A stretch of DNA of 64,000 bases from contig JAJEKV010000020.1 of assembly GCA_021234155.1 (NCBI GenBank), positions 10,594,346 through 10,658,345 of the forward strand, in the 5' to 3' direction. The position numbers and the translations under genes are program-made. Positions within the stretch are counted from its first letter, which is position 1, and each line of letters begins with the position of its first letter. Positions 1-12,110 of the stretch are shown piece by piece. Under the pieces are notes generated by a model that made no database searches, had not been told where the DNA came from, and saw only the letters and a list, made by a program, of their open reading frames with translations. The stretch is from Isoetes taiwanensis (taxonomy: Eukaryota; Streptophyta; Lycopodiopsida; Isoetales; Isoetaceae).

Positions 1-170
1 CCGATTAATGACAGACCTGTTAATGGTCCCACTATTTTGCAACTGGCATTCTGCTCTACACTAATGTCAATGAACTTGTTGTTAGCTCCTCCACGTTGTA
101 AGAGGCCAACGTTTTTATTACGTAATGCCACACCCATCTCCCACTTATTGACTTAGCACAATGTTATGTT

Positions 171-346
171 TTGAGACATATTGAGGGTTGAAACATATTG
201 ACATTACGACTTAACATTTTCACTTATGCTAGCATTAATTGTGTTAGCATAATGTGACTGGGTTGAGACATATTGAGGGTTGAAACATATTGACATTATG
301 ACTTAACATTTGCACTTATGCTAGCATTAATTGTATTATCATAATG
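171..346. repeat. 92-bp tandem repeat, about 1.9 copies
   Basis: Two adjacent units begin at 171 and 263 with ttgagacatattgaggg and run through a shared stretch ending near gctagcattaattgt. They differ by only a few substitutions. No coding signal was seen in them. Confidence 0.85.
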
Positions 347-2046
347 ACCGAAGACAATAGAAATCTCTATAAATCTTATATCGAATGCAATGGTCTCATC
401 AAAAATGTCAAATGTGAAATGAATGCCAATTTTGCCCTTGTACAATTATGATTCCAACTATGTTTCATGAGGTGTGCGTTGTTGTCCTATTCAACAATCT
501 TGGGAGGTGTGCCTGAATTCTTCTTGTTGTCCTATTCGACAACCTTCCTTATTTTATTTTATAAAATTTTAAAAAACCAAGCCTAGTTGTGTTTATGTAG
601 CGGCAACCCCTTATATATTAACACAAATCTCACACAATAGTCACTTATAGTCTACCAATTTTTGCAAGCATCGTTCATGGTTCACACAATCTAGGATATA
701 AACTTAAGCATTATAAATCCCAACTTTCTTGAGGTGGTCTCTTCATGTAAAGCTAAACGTAGTCATCACTTGCAGCCAGTACAGATCACATGGGCAAAAT
801 TTGTTATCTTGATTGCATAAAGTACATCAACATTTATTGGAAACAAAAATGCAGAACAACATGAGCCTTAGTGGTGGAAGGCCCTTCAACTCCCCAACAT
901 TTTCATACCCCTTTAAGTAGCCATAGCATCTAAGAGGGTTAACAATTGGGCTAGATCTTAAATTTATCAGGTTTTTCTTATACCATAGCCACCAGAACAC
1001 TTAGCAGATGTTCTTTTTGCATACTTTATATTGCCCGCTGTCCTGCAAGTGACGTTTGCCTTTATTCCCTCTTCTTTTTAGTTTTCTTTTTTTTCTCCCT
1101 TATCAAAATACGTCCATGTCTAACATATTCTCTTGCTAAATTGTGCCATCTGTTTTGGCTTTAAGCATATTTAGTTTGAAATAGAGCATTTGTTTTCCTT
1201 GATCTGGGTTTTACCCAATACTGAACATAAGAATGGTCAGCTTACTTAATCTATTTGCACAATAACCAGCCTAATAACCAACAGTTGTTTTCAGTTATGT
1301 CTCCATCACCCGCTGTTTGAATGATTGCTTGAAGGAGGTAAATCCCACATCCTTTTTTCTTTTTGTTCTAAGATATCGAGAGCGAGAATATATTGGAGCT
1401 TACAACAAATTGAATCATCAATCACACCTAAGCTTTTAGAATATCTCATCAAGCATAAATTTGATAGAGTTGGGGAAAAGCATGAATTTCCAACGACAAG
1501 TAATAGCCCAATCTATGTAAATCAGTAGCATGATATGTGTCTTCCTCGAGAACACGAAGAGAACACGAGCTCGACCAAAAAGGGCTCCTCCATGTTCTAG
1601 TAACCAAACAATTGAATTTGAAAGTCTTTTTCATCTAACAAAGATTTGATGTACAAGGTGCTCCAAATTAACAACATAACATAACGAAATTTAAGTACTA
1701 AAAACTATACCTTCAAGCGAGAGGGTTCTTTGATGCCTATTCATAGCGTTTTGTGCCAAAGCGAGAATCCATGCAAGAACAAAGAGAGGAATAGACACCT
1801 AAGCGGTAATTCCATACAACCTTGGTGTTGCGGATCTTTACCATCCGCTACATACTCTGAGCTTTGAAGCATTTACTCTCGCTTCTCTATTTAAGATGTT
1901 TGTGGACAAATCTGATCAACCTAGCCATGCAAAGAGACAAAATTAAAACACAATATGCCATGTTTAAGACAGGCACATTCACAGTTAATGAGCATGAATT
2001 AAGACGAACATCTTAAAGGATAGAAATTTGACTGTGCTTACCTCAC
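347..2046. other. unassigned, AT-rich, no supportable gene
   Basis: I see no protein similarity, RNA gene or transposon terminus in this stretch. Short ORFs of 60-70 codons occur on both strands at the frequency expected by chance. Confidence 0.5.
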
Positions 2047-2197
2047 ACTCCAGCTTGGCGAAGAGTATTAGATAGATGTTCCTCTGCTTCAATGCGAAAA
2101 AGCAAAAAACCGAGAAATAAATCTATCTCAAGCTCGCTTGAAACATTATAAATTGTCTGTATTGTGCCAAGGAACTGGCTATCGTGAAATTTGGAAC
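2047..2197 (-). CDS. possible internal exon of an unidentified gene
   Basis: On the minus strand a polypyrimidine stretch ending TTGCAG lies next to 2197 and a GTGAGGTAAGC donor-like site follows 2047. The intervening 151 bases are open and give a leucine- and glutamate-rich, probably helical peptide (it contains FLGTIQTIYN and LFRIEAEEHL). I do not recognise the protein and found no convincing partner exon. It could be chance. Confidence 0.25.
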
Positions 2198-2899
2198 CTG
2201 CAAGCATACAAAAAACATTGAGCATACAGAAAAATACAGAAAGAGTGAATAGATGAGAAATGAAAGAAAAAGCACCTCGCGACATTACAGGGGCATGATC
2301 GGTATACTTGGAACCCCTATCACGCTAGCGACATCTAACTCTCAGACGGTTGCGGTCTGCGGATCGAAGATGCAAAGGCGGTTGGTTGCATATGCAATCG
2401 CCCTCTCGACTCAAATGGGGCGTGCCTCCTTGGCCGACCTCTGATTTGCCTTTGCCATGGTTTTGGATGGCTTCAAGCCTACTTCTGTGAAACACTTAGA
2501 TGTAACCAAATTTACTTCAATCGACCCTTTGTGATTCCACCATATCCCTGCCATCCAGCAACGCGAGATTAGCGTGCATGCCTTGCAAGCTTGACATGCT
2601 TTGCGGTGCCCGATTGATCCCCGAGAGCTGCAAACCTGGCCGCCGTCCTGAATTCATCTATCTGATGAGCATCATGGGCATCCATCGACATAAAACCGCT
2701 CGGGGTGCCGCCATAGCCATCATCGAACCGAAGATGAGATGCAAAAATCATACCGAGACCATACCGAAACCATACCGAGAGGAGATAGATGCAAAATCGA
2801 GGCTGTCAGAATTTTAAGGGAAAACATTCCGCCATAGCCAAGCTTGGCCGCAAAAAAAAACCCTAATTAGGTAACGATGCGGATGATGCCACGTGGCTT

Positions 2900-2973
2900 T
2901 CAGCGAAATCTCGGTAATTACCAATCTAGGAACCATTCAAAACAGACATACACTATAATTTTATAATATAGGA
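2900..2973 (-). mobile_element. Helitron-like 5' terminus (unit A)
   Basis: Read on the minus strand, a TC-initiated terminus (TCCTATATTATAAAATTATA) starts at 2973 and is preceded by A, as for Helitron insertion between A and T. The same kind of terminus recurs at 3942, 4933 and 10231. The other end of this unit, to the left, was not found, so only the terminal part is marked. Confidence 0.5.
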
Positions 2974-2977
2974 TATA

Positions 2978-3942
2978 CTAGGAACGATGCCCAGCGTTGC
3001 TGGGCATAAACTGTGTAAATGATACACTATACCAATGAGAGAATAATCCAAAAGTACATCATTGTTACACACGCCACTATTTTCTGTACCCTTTTCCATT
3101 TTCTCTATCTCGTTTTTACCCTTTTCCTTTTCCCCTTTCCTTATTTTTCTTACACCTTTTTTTTTTTCCTTCTTTTCCTTTTTCCTTTGTTCCACACATC
3201 CCCCCACAACCCCTCCTACCCCTTCCTTCCCTTTTCCCTTTCTTTTTTCTTTATGGACTTTTCTTTCTCCTTTCCTCCTTTTCCTCTTCCCTCATGACTT
3301 TTTCCTTCCTCCTTTCCTTTCCTTCCTTTCCTCTTCCCTTCCATTCCATTCCTTTTTCCCCTTTCCATTCCTTTTCCTTTCCTTTTCTCCTTTCTTTTCC
3401 TTTTCTTTTCTCTTTCCTTCTTCCATTCATTCCTTTCTTTCCTTTTCTTTTCCTTCCATTTTCCTTCCTTTTCCTTTCCCTTTCTTTTCTTCTTTGCCTG
3501 TTTTTCCATTCCTATGTTCCTTTCTCCCATCTTTCCAAATTCTTCCATCCCTCCTTCCATTCCCATACCTTTTCCTTTCCCCTTTCCCCCTTTCCATTTC
3601 CTTTTCCCACATTCCTTCTTCCCTTTTTTTCCTTTCCCCCTTTCCCCCTTTTCTATTCCTTTTCTTTTTCCCATGCCATTTACCTTCCTTTTCCAGTTCA
3701 TTGCCCTTTCTTCTTCCTCTTTTTCCATGCCCTTTTTATCTTTCCTTTTCTCCTCCTTTTTTTTTCCTTTTACTGTTGCTTTCTCCCCTTTCCTTTCCTT
3801 TTCCTTAAGAGATCAAATCATGATGAATCCGCGGTGGTGGAAGGTCATTAAATAAATCTTGCCTTCAAATTCAATGAGATGATCTTAGCCATTCAAATTA
3901 GGGCTTGATCCATTCAATCTGATATAACATTATAATATAAGA
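2978..3942 (-). mobile_element. non-autonomous Helitron-like element (unit B)
   Basis: On the minus strand the unit starts TCTTATATTATAATG at 3942. It ends with a perfect 7-bp stem, 3-base loop hairpin (GCCCAGC/GCTGGGC), a short spacer and CTAG at 2978-2981, with T as the next base. TC at the start, a hairpin about ten bases before CTRR, and an A/T target are Helitron hallmarks. It has no Rep/helicase. Most of its body is the strand-asymmetric tract at 3062-3806. Confidence 0.65.
3062..3806. repeat. long polypyrimidine (plus) / polypurine (minus) tract
   Basis: About 745 bases are almost purely C and T on the plus strand, built from irregular TTCC, TTTTCC and CCTTTCC units. Long open frames on both strands (Phe/Pro/Ser-rich on plus, Lys/Glu/Gly-rich on minus) come from this composition and are not genes. 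It forms the body of Helitron-like unit B. Confidence 0.9.
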
Positions 3943-4933
3943 CTAAGGATACTTGACATTCTTTGGGCATAATTGAAAATCTATTGATATATTGTAACAA
4001 TAAGAGAATAACCAAAAGAGCTCCACTATTAAAACATTCGGCGTCATTTCTAGATCCCTTATGCCATTTGCTCTATCTTGCTTTTATCCTTTTTCTTTTA
4101 CCTACACACTTCCATTTTTTTTTTAACCTTTTCTCTGTTTTCTTACATGCTTTCTTTTCTTCTTTTTCCCCTTTTTTTTCCCCCCCTTTTTTTCCTTCCC
4201 TATTCCTTTCCTTCCTATTTCCTTTCCTTTCCATTTCCTCTTTTCTCGACCCCTTCTTTTTTTCCCTTTCCTCTTCCTTTCCTTTCCATTTCCCTTTTCC
4301 ATGCCCTTTTCTCCATTTTTTCCCTTTTTCTTTCCTCTTTTCCTCTTTCTAAAGACCTTTTCTTGTCCTTTTCCTTTCCTTCCATTCTTTCCTTCCTTCC
4401 TTCCTTCCTTCCATTCCTTCCTTCTTCGTTCCTTTTCCATCCTTCCTTTCCATTCCATTCCTTCCTTTCTTTTTCCATCCTTTCCTTTTCCATTCCTTCC
4501 AAATCTGAACCTTCCATTCCTTCTTCTTTTAATTCCTTCCGACCATTTGCCTTCCTTCTTTTCATTTTCCATTTGCTTCCACCATCCTTTCCATTCCCCA
4601 CCTTCTTTCCCCTCTTTCCCTTTCTTTTTCCTGATTTTGTCTTTCTATTTGGTTATTTTTTTATTTTTTATTCCCCTTTTCCTTTTCTCCCTTTCCTTTG
4701 TCCTTTTCCCCCTCCCTTTTCCTTTTTCTTCATTTTCCTCTCTTTTCCCTTTTCCTTTCCCCCTTTTATCTTCTTCGCGGCCGGATTGAGTGAATCTATT
4801 GAAGCAACAATCAAGATGAAATTTTGGTTGAAGCCCGCGACATGTCATCTTCACCGTCGGTTCGATCAAATCCTCAACCATTCGATCTAGGGTCTTTATG
4901 GAAGACACACACTATATTTTTATAATATAAAGA
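3943..4933 (-). mobile_element. non-autonomous Helitron-like element (unit C), tandem with B
   Basis: The minus-strand 5' terminus TCTTTATATTATAAAAATAT begins at 4933 after an A. The 3' side aligns with that of unit B: TTATGCCCA is kept, the hairpin has decayed, and the end reads CCTTAG at 3943-3948, directly abutting the TC of unit B. Like B it is close to 1 kb and contains a polypyrimidine tract. The decayed hairpin makes its 3' end less certain. Confidence 0.5.
4075..4775. repeat. second polypyrimidine/polypurine tract
   Basis: About 700 bases almost free of purines on the plus strand, including a pure TTCC run near 4390-4415. It occupies the same place in unit C as the 3062-3806 tract does in unit B. 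The long open frames here are compositional. Confidence 0.9.
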
Positions 4934-4949
4934 TGAGTATAATCTCTGT

Positions 4950-7257
4950 TGCACTTTAAATGTTTTGTTGATGTATTCTTGCCCCACAACTATACCAACA
5001 AACGTAAACAATGCAAGAGAACAGAAAACTAACCATATAGCCATGAATCACTTGTGTATGCGATTTAGAGGCTGGGCTCGGGAACGACAACGCCAAGACC
5101 TTAGGGAAGAACAGACTCGCCCGCACCACCTCCAAAAGAAGGAACCTATTCAAGAAATGGAACCCATGACACCGAGGGAGGAGATATCCCGTGATGAGGA
5201 CGGACCTTGAGCGGATAAAGGCCTTGCTCTGCTACAAGCAGCAGAAGCGTGTTCGGTGGCAATGCTCCACCTCCACAAGCATCAGCTCTAAAACAGAAGG
5301 GACAAAAGAGGAGCGGAGAAGGAGATCCTCCAGCCTGATCTTCCCGACTCAAGCTCGATCCGACCAGACTCGAGGAAGACCCGAAGAGCAAACCTGTGAC
5401 CAAACAGATGCAAGGCAAAAGGAACCCTACGATGCAAGGCAGAGGGACACTATAGAAGGATCTACAAAGGGACACAGGGCCTCGACTACCGTAAGAAGGT
5501 AGATTCCACACCTGGCAATGTATGGAAGGCCTGGAACTCGGAACAGTTCTGGGGAGAACAGGTCAGGATTAGAAGCAGAGGCATGGCTGGACGAAATGAG
5601 TGAGTAATGAACGCTTTTATGGCATGAAGGATAAAGACAAAAGGTAGAGGGCAACAAACAACTTGAAGGAGCCGCGACGGATTTGGTGGAAGGGTTATGC
5701 AAAGGCACATGGCTTAAGCAGGATGCTTGTAAGTTCGGAAGTTTGCTAAAGCCTTCAAGCGCCATTACGATCTAAGGGAACATAAGTCCGCATGATGCGG
5801 CAGGTTCTATAGGCTCCAACGAGGGAAACAAATCAGTCGAGAAATATCTGAGGAGGAATTCATGAGGCTAAAGGCTATATGTGCCAAAGTTGGGAGAGAA
5901 GCATCTGATGAAAAGCTATATTGAGGGGCCCTAATGAGGAGATCCGCAAGCTTGTGAGAGCAATAAACCCTAGGACATTATCGAAGCGAGTCAAGGCTAA
6001 GCTGCGGGGGGGGACCGACCGAGAATAGCCGGCGAAGCAGCGGTATTTCGGGGATAAAGGCAAGGCGACAGGAAGCTATAGCCCTAGGGCAGCCAGTCGA
6101 GTCCAAATAGAGCCCCATATGGTGGCAACGGGGAAACGGCGGAGAAGAAGCGGTGTCCTTCAAGGACAAGCGGGAGGGGTCAAACTACTCCAAAGCGGTC
6201 ACGATCCTTTTGCGGCGTGCCCAGGAAAGAGAGAGGAGTGCATAGAAAAGCGGCTTTGCCGGGTGCTTCCACGGCCGAACCCGGGGACGTGCCGCCCCTA
6301 CGTCATGAGTGCGGCACTAGCGGAGTTGGGAGATTGGGACATCTGTCGGCGGCGGCGGCAGGAAGGCAGCGACTACATTCAGTGGTGAGTGTCATATCTT
6401 TGCCGCAATAGATGCGAGCAAGCAGAGCCAAGACAAAGTAATTTCCACGGTAGGGAAGGCCAAGACCAAGTCCTTCATAGTCTTGATAGACTTCGGGAAG
6501 TAGCCATAACTTTGCATCCCCCGAATGGTTCAAATGTTGAAGTTAAAAACCACTAAAGTCAAAGCCAAAACCCGTTGTCTTAGCAAGTGGAGCAATAAAG
6601 CGGGCGGCGAGCAAGAGAATCAACCGACATCGACTTGCCAGGGATTAATATCGGATGGGGCGAAGTAATGGGCATTGGCAAGTATGACTTGATCATAGGT
6701 ATGGAGTATCTTGACCAGCGAGGGCCATCATCGATTGGGAAGCGGAAGGTGACCTTCCCCAACACGGCGGCAAGATCATGAATCCGCGAGGTAAAGAAGT
6801 TGTTTCCATCATGCAATGCATGTCTTCTAGCGGTATTTCAAGTGCATCAAGAAGCGGCGGTGGCATACATCTTCAAGCTTGAGATGAGTGGCCGGAATCG
6901 GAAGGAAGCAAAAGACAAGGTGCTTCGACAAGTTGCGAAGCAAATAGCTAAAGGCGATCCGAGTTCCATGATCTCTTTCTAGATGAGATCAAGCGACTTC
7001 CTCCTTATAGGGGAGTCGAGTCTTGCGAGATAGCACTTTCGAGGCAGAACAAAGCCAGCAAACAAGGCTCCATATAGAATGACAATGCAGGAGTTGGCCG
7101 AGACTAAAGCGATTCGCGGGGAGGCACTTTCGACCTAGGTTTTATTAGACCCTAGTGTCTACGCCATTTGGAGGCTTTTCTCTTTGTAAAGAAGGATGGC
7201 AGTTTAAGGATGTGCATAGACTATAGGCAGCTGAACAAGCATACCATTAAGAACAAA
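4950..7257 (+). pseudogene. decayed Ty3/gypsy gag-pol (element C)
   Basis: Translating across many frameshifts gives pieces of the same gypsy family found at 41.8-62 kb. They are a gag segment with the LEAEAWLDEM motif near 5570-5600, a protease active-site region near 6475-6540 (LIDFGK where the family has LIDTGS, so the DTG triad is lost), a KYDLIIGMEYL segment near 6680-6715, and the start of reverse transcriptase ([17 protein letters not shown]) near 7190-7245. It breaks off at 7257, where a Helitron-like 3' end begins. No LTRs were seen. The N-terminal gag region (4950-5500) is only weakly supported. Confidence 0.8.
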
Positions 7258-10231
7258 CTAGTAATGGTGCCCAGCGTTGCTGGTATAAGTTGGAAAACCA
7301 TAATTTATAGCCCAACAATGCTTCCAACCCTACTTATCTTCTAAGAATTTTTCTTCAACTGTTTTTTTAAAGCTAAACAATTAGTATTTCTCAAAGGATG
7401 GAACTAATCAATCTTCATTTGGCATGGCCATTATAGAAAGATTGGTTTATTCATGTTTGGTTATTTAGTGCCCCCTCAATATGAGACAATTTTAAAGCAT
7501 AGCACTATTGGTTATTTAGTGCCCCAAGTGGACAAAGTTTGCTACCCTTAATATGAAACAATTTTAGAGCGTAACACTATAATTTTAAACTTGTGTGTAG
7601 ATCTTATTAAGGTTTGTGAAGAGGGAAGCATGATTGGAAAAACGAAGGGGGGATTATTCTTCTTGAAATCAAAGATCCCATAAACAAATGAATTATATGT
7701 TTTAACTGGTTTAAAGATGTTTTTATTCTCTTATTGTCTATTTTCTTATTGTCAAACGCACATCTTTGAAACACCAAAGGCGGTTGGTAAGCATATACTT
7801 TTTTTATTTCATTAGATAATTTTTGATGTTATCTCTTTGCCGCTTTAAGCATTATTGATGTTATCTCTTTAAGCATTATTGATGTTATCTCTTTACCGCT
7901 ATTTTTTTGATATATTTTTTAGAAGATTCAAGTCTTGGATGCATTTTTCCAGTATCTTATTCACGAACATTTGTCCATATCATCCATAGTAAATGCATAA
8001 CAATTTTAGAGAACCCCCGTGTCAAAATTATAATACCTCCAAATTGGGTAACAAATCCGAACTTAAATGTTGCATTTGTGCGTCATATATCTAAAGATAA
8101 ACTACATTCGGATAATAGTAGATGTGCAAGAACTACTGAAAAGCATTCACCAAAATGAATGCCTTCCTATGAAGCATGTTACAACACATTGAGTACAATT
8201 GCATAAATCATTTGTTGGATAAAGGGGTGTATCTTGAGAAATATAATAGTAGATGTCCGTAAGCTATTGAAAAACAGGAACACTTTCGGAACATGATATG
8301 TTATATTCAAAAATGAATGAATTTTTATGATAATGGATATGAACAATACATTGTCATACATCCTTTAAGATTTATGATGGCTATATAAAAACCTCATAGT
8401 AACAGAAAAGATTTTCTTCACATAAAGCTGTACACACTGTAACATCAAATGATTTTGAAAGATGCGCACAGTGAGGAATCGCACAACCAATCGCTCTAAG
8501 TTGATGGAGAGGTCTCAAACTTCAATCTGCAATCTACAATGGCAAGGGATACCACGGTCAATGTAAGATTGGATTATCATCGATCATGAACATATGAATC
8601 TTCAAACGCAAATATTTGGAAAGGAATTCCTTCGACTACTTTTGCAAACTACTTTCTTTCACGGTCATCTTCCCCACATCATGAGCAATGGAAATCTTGA
8701 GTGGCGCATGGGCTATAACTCCATGGAGACTCCGAAGCATAAATAACATCCTAAAGAATTTTGTTCATAATCGTTGAAATTTTCAGCACCATGAGGAAAG
8801 ATAGAATCTGAAGCGGATGTCCGTTGAAGCACGAAATCATAAGGTACCACTATTTATGATGCAACCAAGAGAAATTTCTAGCACCTCAGAACTTAATTAA
8901 ATGAGAAAAAAAATATTCCACACCTCTCTTTAAAGCTTGAAGAAGACTCCATAACCAACCTAACAGTTCACATCATGTGTTGAGCGGTCGCGAGAACTTA
9001 CTACGAACAAGCTACCGAGGCCATGTTGATCAAGATTGATGGTATCTTAAGGAGCTATCGTCTCTAACGATGCGGGGTCTTTTAACAATACTCAAAGACT
9101 TATCAAGAAGTTCCCATAAAATTTCAAAGATGGGAAACCCCTCGTGGATTTAAATATCTTGCTTCAAAAGATCAAATTAAGACGCAAGATACATACATGG
9201 CTACACCGCTCCAAATGGCTGCAGAATGAACTCAAACATGAATCCCTAAGTTTTAAACATGAACCCCAATCATCAAGCGACAAATAATATTACGTGAAGT
9301 CGCAAGAATTCGACTTGCAAAGCCAAAAATCTTATAAATTTCTATACTAACTCGATTGAGCCATTTGATCTAGCCGGTTTTCAACCTATTCATTCTCGTT
9401 TTGCATTTTTCAAAATCGGTTGGTTCACCGGGGATAATGTATCCAAGTCTCGATTCTCGAGTCCAGAAATGGGCTTTAAAGGCTGCGGTTTAGCATGCGG
9501 GACATTAATGCATTGGGTCTTCACCATATCTGCCTTTCTTACGATATCCTTGCATACCACGTATAGTGTTCCTAAATCGAATGATTATCTGACCTGCTAT
9601 GGCTTAAGAGAAGAGTGTTGCAGATCTTTCTAAGATTTCCCCATAGCTCACCATAGGATGCCATAGCCGAGCTCTATAGATTGTAGCTAATATGCTCACC
9701 GACAAAAGGTAGGTCTGGAGAGAAAGTATGGAGGGAGGCGATATCTTAAAACCTCGTTGTACGCCTATGGCCTCCAAAGCTCGAACAAAACTCCAACCGC
9801 TCCAACATCCTTAAGCTTAGCCTCCAGTAGAGCAATGAGGCGACAACCACGACTACGAGAGGTAACACAGCTAAATTACCAAGAAGAGTGCCGATTCCCC
9901 TTCCTCGCTGGTCATTTAGGTCCAATATACCTAATCACGATATGGAAAAGAACCACCGGGTGGAGTTTAGCCACTACTCCTAGGGAAGTAGTAGCAAGCG
10001 CTTCCCCACCGGTAGTCACCATGGCCGCTGATGCTTTCAGTATGGCCGAACCGAGGCGGATAAAAAGGAACCCACTCAACTCCGACGGATAGGGTTTGTA
10101 AGTGAAGAAGGACTCAACTTCACCGGATAGGGTTAGGGTTTTTCTGAATGATCACGAATCGCCTATTCAAAGAGTTAATGTGGGCCGCCCGATCTAGGGT
10201 GCGGTCCATTACACAACATTATAATATAAGA
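7258..10231 (-). mobile_element. Helitron-like segment (unit D)
   Basis: On the minus strand a TC terminus (TCTTATATTATAATGTTGTG) starts at 10231 after an A. An imperfect hairpin (CCAGC/GCTGG) followed by CTAG lies at 7258-7261, with T next. The 2,974 bases between have no Rep or helicase, so this would be non-autonomous, or a composite of two units. Its left flank is gypsy reverse transcriptase (plus strand) and its right flank is the H3-like element (minus strand). These were never contiguous in an intact element, so the simple one-insertion reading needs an additional rearrangement. Confidence 0.5.
7826..7902. repeat. short tandem repeat, about 30-bp unit, three copies
   Basis: The motif TGATGTTATCTCTTT, followed by AAGCATTAT, recurs three times within the Helitron-like segment. 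A looser duplication of a ggttatttagtgcccc segment lies just upstream, at about 7460-7580. Confidence 0.7.
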
Positions 10232-10321
10232 TACTAACTTGTGTTTCTTTCCTATTTTTAGCCAACCTAGCATGTTTATTTATAAAAAATTAACTTATTT
10301 GACTCTGAATTTATCCCGTTT

Positions 10322-10382
10322 TGTTACACCGCTAAAGGGGCTTTCGAGCCCCCCGGCGGCGGTTTGGCTTACGGTGTGACCG
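10322..10382 (-). other. inter-ORF hairpin, left copy (altered)
   Basis: Corresponds to the hairpins at 58,440 and 58,642. The outer arms (GTTACACCG and CGGTGTGAC) are kept, but the middle reads ggggctttcgagcccc and has lost the pseudoknot pairing. The changes fall at CG/CTG positions and may be sequencing errors. Confidence 0.6.
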
Positions 10383-10508
10383 AATTTTGACTTTTTGGCG
10401 CCGTTGACTTTATTAACTCCGATATTTATTAATTTTTAAAAGTAGTACAACCTCTATATAACACCCTGGAGTCAAAATTTACAAAATTTTTAGACAGTTA
10501 TATGCTAT

Positions 10509-11572
10509 TTAAAACTTTGCCCCTCTAATTCTTCTTGCCAAATGAATATCTTTAGGCATTACGGTAACCCTCTTGGCATGAATAGCACAGAGGTTACCTT
10601 CTTCAAATAATTGAACTAGCGCCTCAAAAAGCTTCTTGCAAAGCACCTTAACCATGAAAGGTGTAACCGATAACTGCCTTGAATTCCTGCAACATCTCCC
10701 TTAGCAAATCGCCAAGGGTGCCTTATGTTATAAGGAGATTTGTGCACCGTTGAAAGTGCCGAATCCCCTAAACGCACCGAGCGCCAGTTTGGGTTTGGGC
10801 CGGTGTTTCCTCTTGGGATCTCTCGGGTGTGTGGTGGGGTGGCTTCGCTGATTTTTCTTGGGTGCCCCTTCAATCGTCCTTGAAAATTTCGTTTGCGTAC
10901 CATTCGTTGTATAGGTACCATCTACAAAGTAAATTTTATATCTTGTACTTCTTTCTTTTTTTCAAATTGGGCCATGACTTAATTTGAACGCCTTTTTCGC
11001 CCCGCTTTTGTTTCTTTTTTGCTCTTTTGTGCCTTGGGCCATGTTGGGTATGGTGGTGGGGCATTAGGGGTCCGGGGGTTCGGCCTCTCCTCATCTTCGA
11101 CCACGGGGGTCTTCCTCCTCTTCTTCTTCGGCCCTCCTCCTCTTGTTCCTCTATTGGTTCTTCATCCCTAGGGGTTCTTGGATATTAATTGTCCCCCTAG
11201 GCCTATCCCCGCCTCCTCTTTCGTCCCTCTCTCTTGCCTTCTCAATTCCTCCTCCCTTTCTTTTCTCTTTCTTTCCCTTCTTCTAGAGGCCCATTCGGAT
11301 ACTTTTTCCTTGCCTTTCTTGCTTATGGGTCTCATACCTTTTTTAGCATTTGCTTCCCACTGTTGTGGGTCTAGTGATTGCTTCTTCTTGCCCGTTCTTC
11401 TTCTTCCTCCCTGTTCTTCACTTTGATTCTTCCTCTTCTTCCTCACTTGTTTAGTTCTCCTCTTCTTCAACTACTTCCTCTTCTCGAGGGGTGGGTGGGC
11501 GTTCTTTTGGCTGCTAAGTGAATTTTACGCATAGGGGCCACAAACTCTGGCAGTGGATTTGGTTCTGGCCAT
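10509..11572 (-). pseudogene. broken copy of the histone H3-like ORF
   Basis: Aligns with the intact ORF at 58,831-59,904 from the start codon (11,570-11,572) to the stop (10,509-10,511). Several one- and two-base indels break the frame. Recognisable in-frame pieces are the basic segment with [16 protein letters not shown] and parts of the histone fold. Most differences from the intact copy sit at CG or CTG sites, so part of the damage could be assembly error rather than mutation. The 5' leader and primer-binding site follow on the right, as in the intact copy. Confidence 0.85.
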
Positions 11573-12110
11573 GTTTTTTATCTCAGAAAACGGACGTTGA
11601 TTGGCTATAGAACTGCTTACTAAGAAAAAGGAACTTAAGAGGTTTTTTTAGGGTTCTTTTTCTTAATCTGAGTTTAAAAAGTAGTTAGTGGGGGATCATG
11701 GGGGAATATTCCTTTTTTCATTATGGTGGAATTTATTGAGCCCCCTTTCATTAATATCCCTCCCTAAATTTAATTTTTCGCATTTTCTTGGTTGGAAAAT
11801 TATGAACCTTCACCATTTTTCACTGGGATCTCAGAATTTAAAAATTCTTTGACCCTTTTTAGGTGGAATTTGATGTAGATGCATAATTTTCTCCCCAATC
11901 TTACTAGAATGTTCATTCGACTACATCTCTATTAGAATTTAATTTGACTCTAGGACCCTCCTATTGGGGAAAAAAAATTTCTCCCCACTTTTACTTAAGT
12001 CCAAGGTTGGAATTTTTCATTTCCTACCTTTTTCTAGGTCAATTAGTCTACTAAAAAAGGGATATGGTCACAAGTAGTTCTTGGTCAACCAAAACATGGC
12101 TCGATACCAT

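Noticed and set aside
3062-3855. Long ORFs on both strands (up to 248 codons)
   Set aside because: They come from the stop-poor polypyrimidine/polypurine composition; several frames are open at once and the products are simple Phe/Pro/Ser or Lys/Glu/Gly strings.
4078-4890. 270-codon plus-strand ORF
   Set aside because: Same compositional artefact in the second pyrimidine tract.
9757-10092. 111-codon plus-strand ORF in the Helitron-like segment
   Set aside because: No motif or splice support; it could be a captured fragment but I cannot support it as a gene.
7258-10231. Autonomous Helitron
   Set aside because: No Rep or helicase coding sequence could be found in either strand.
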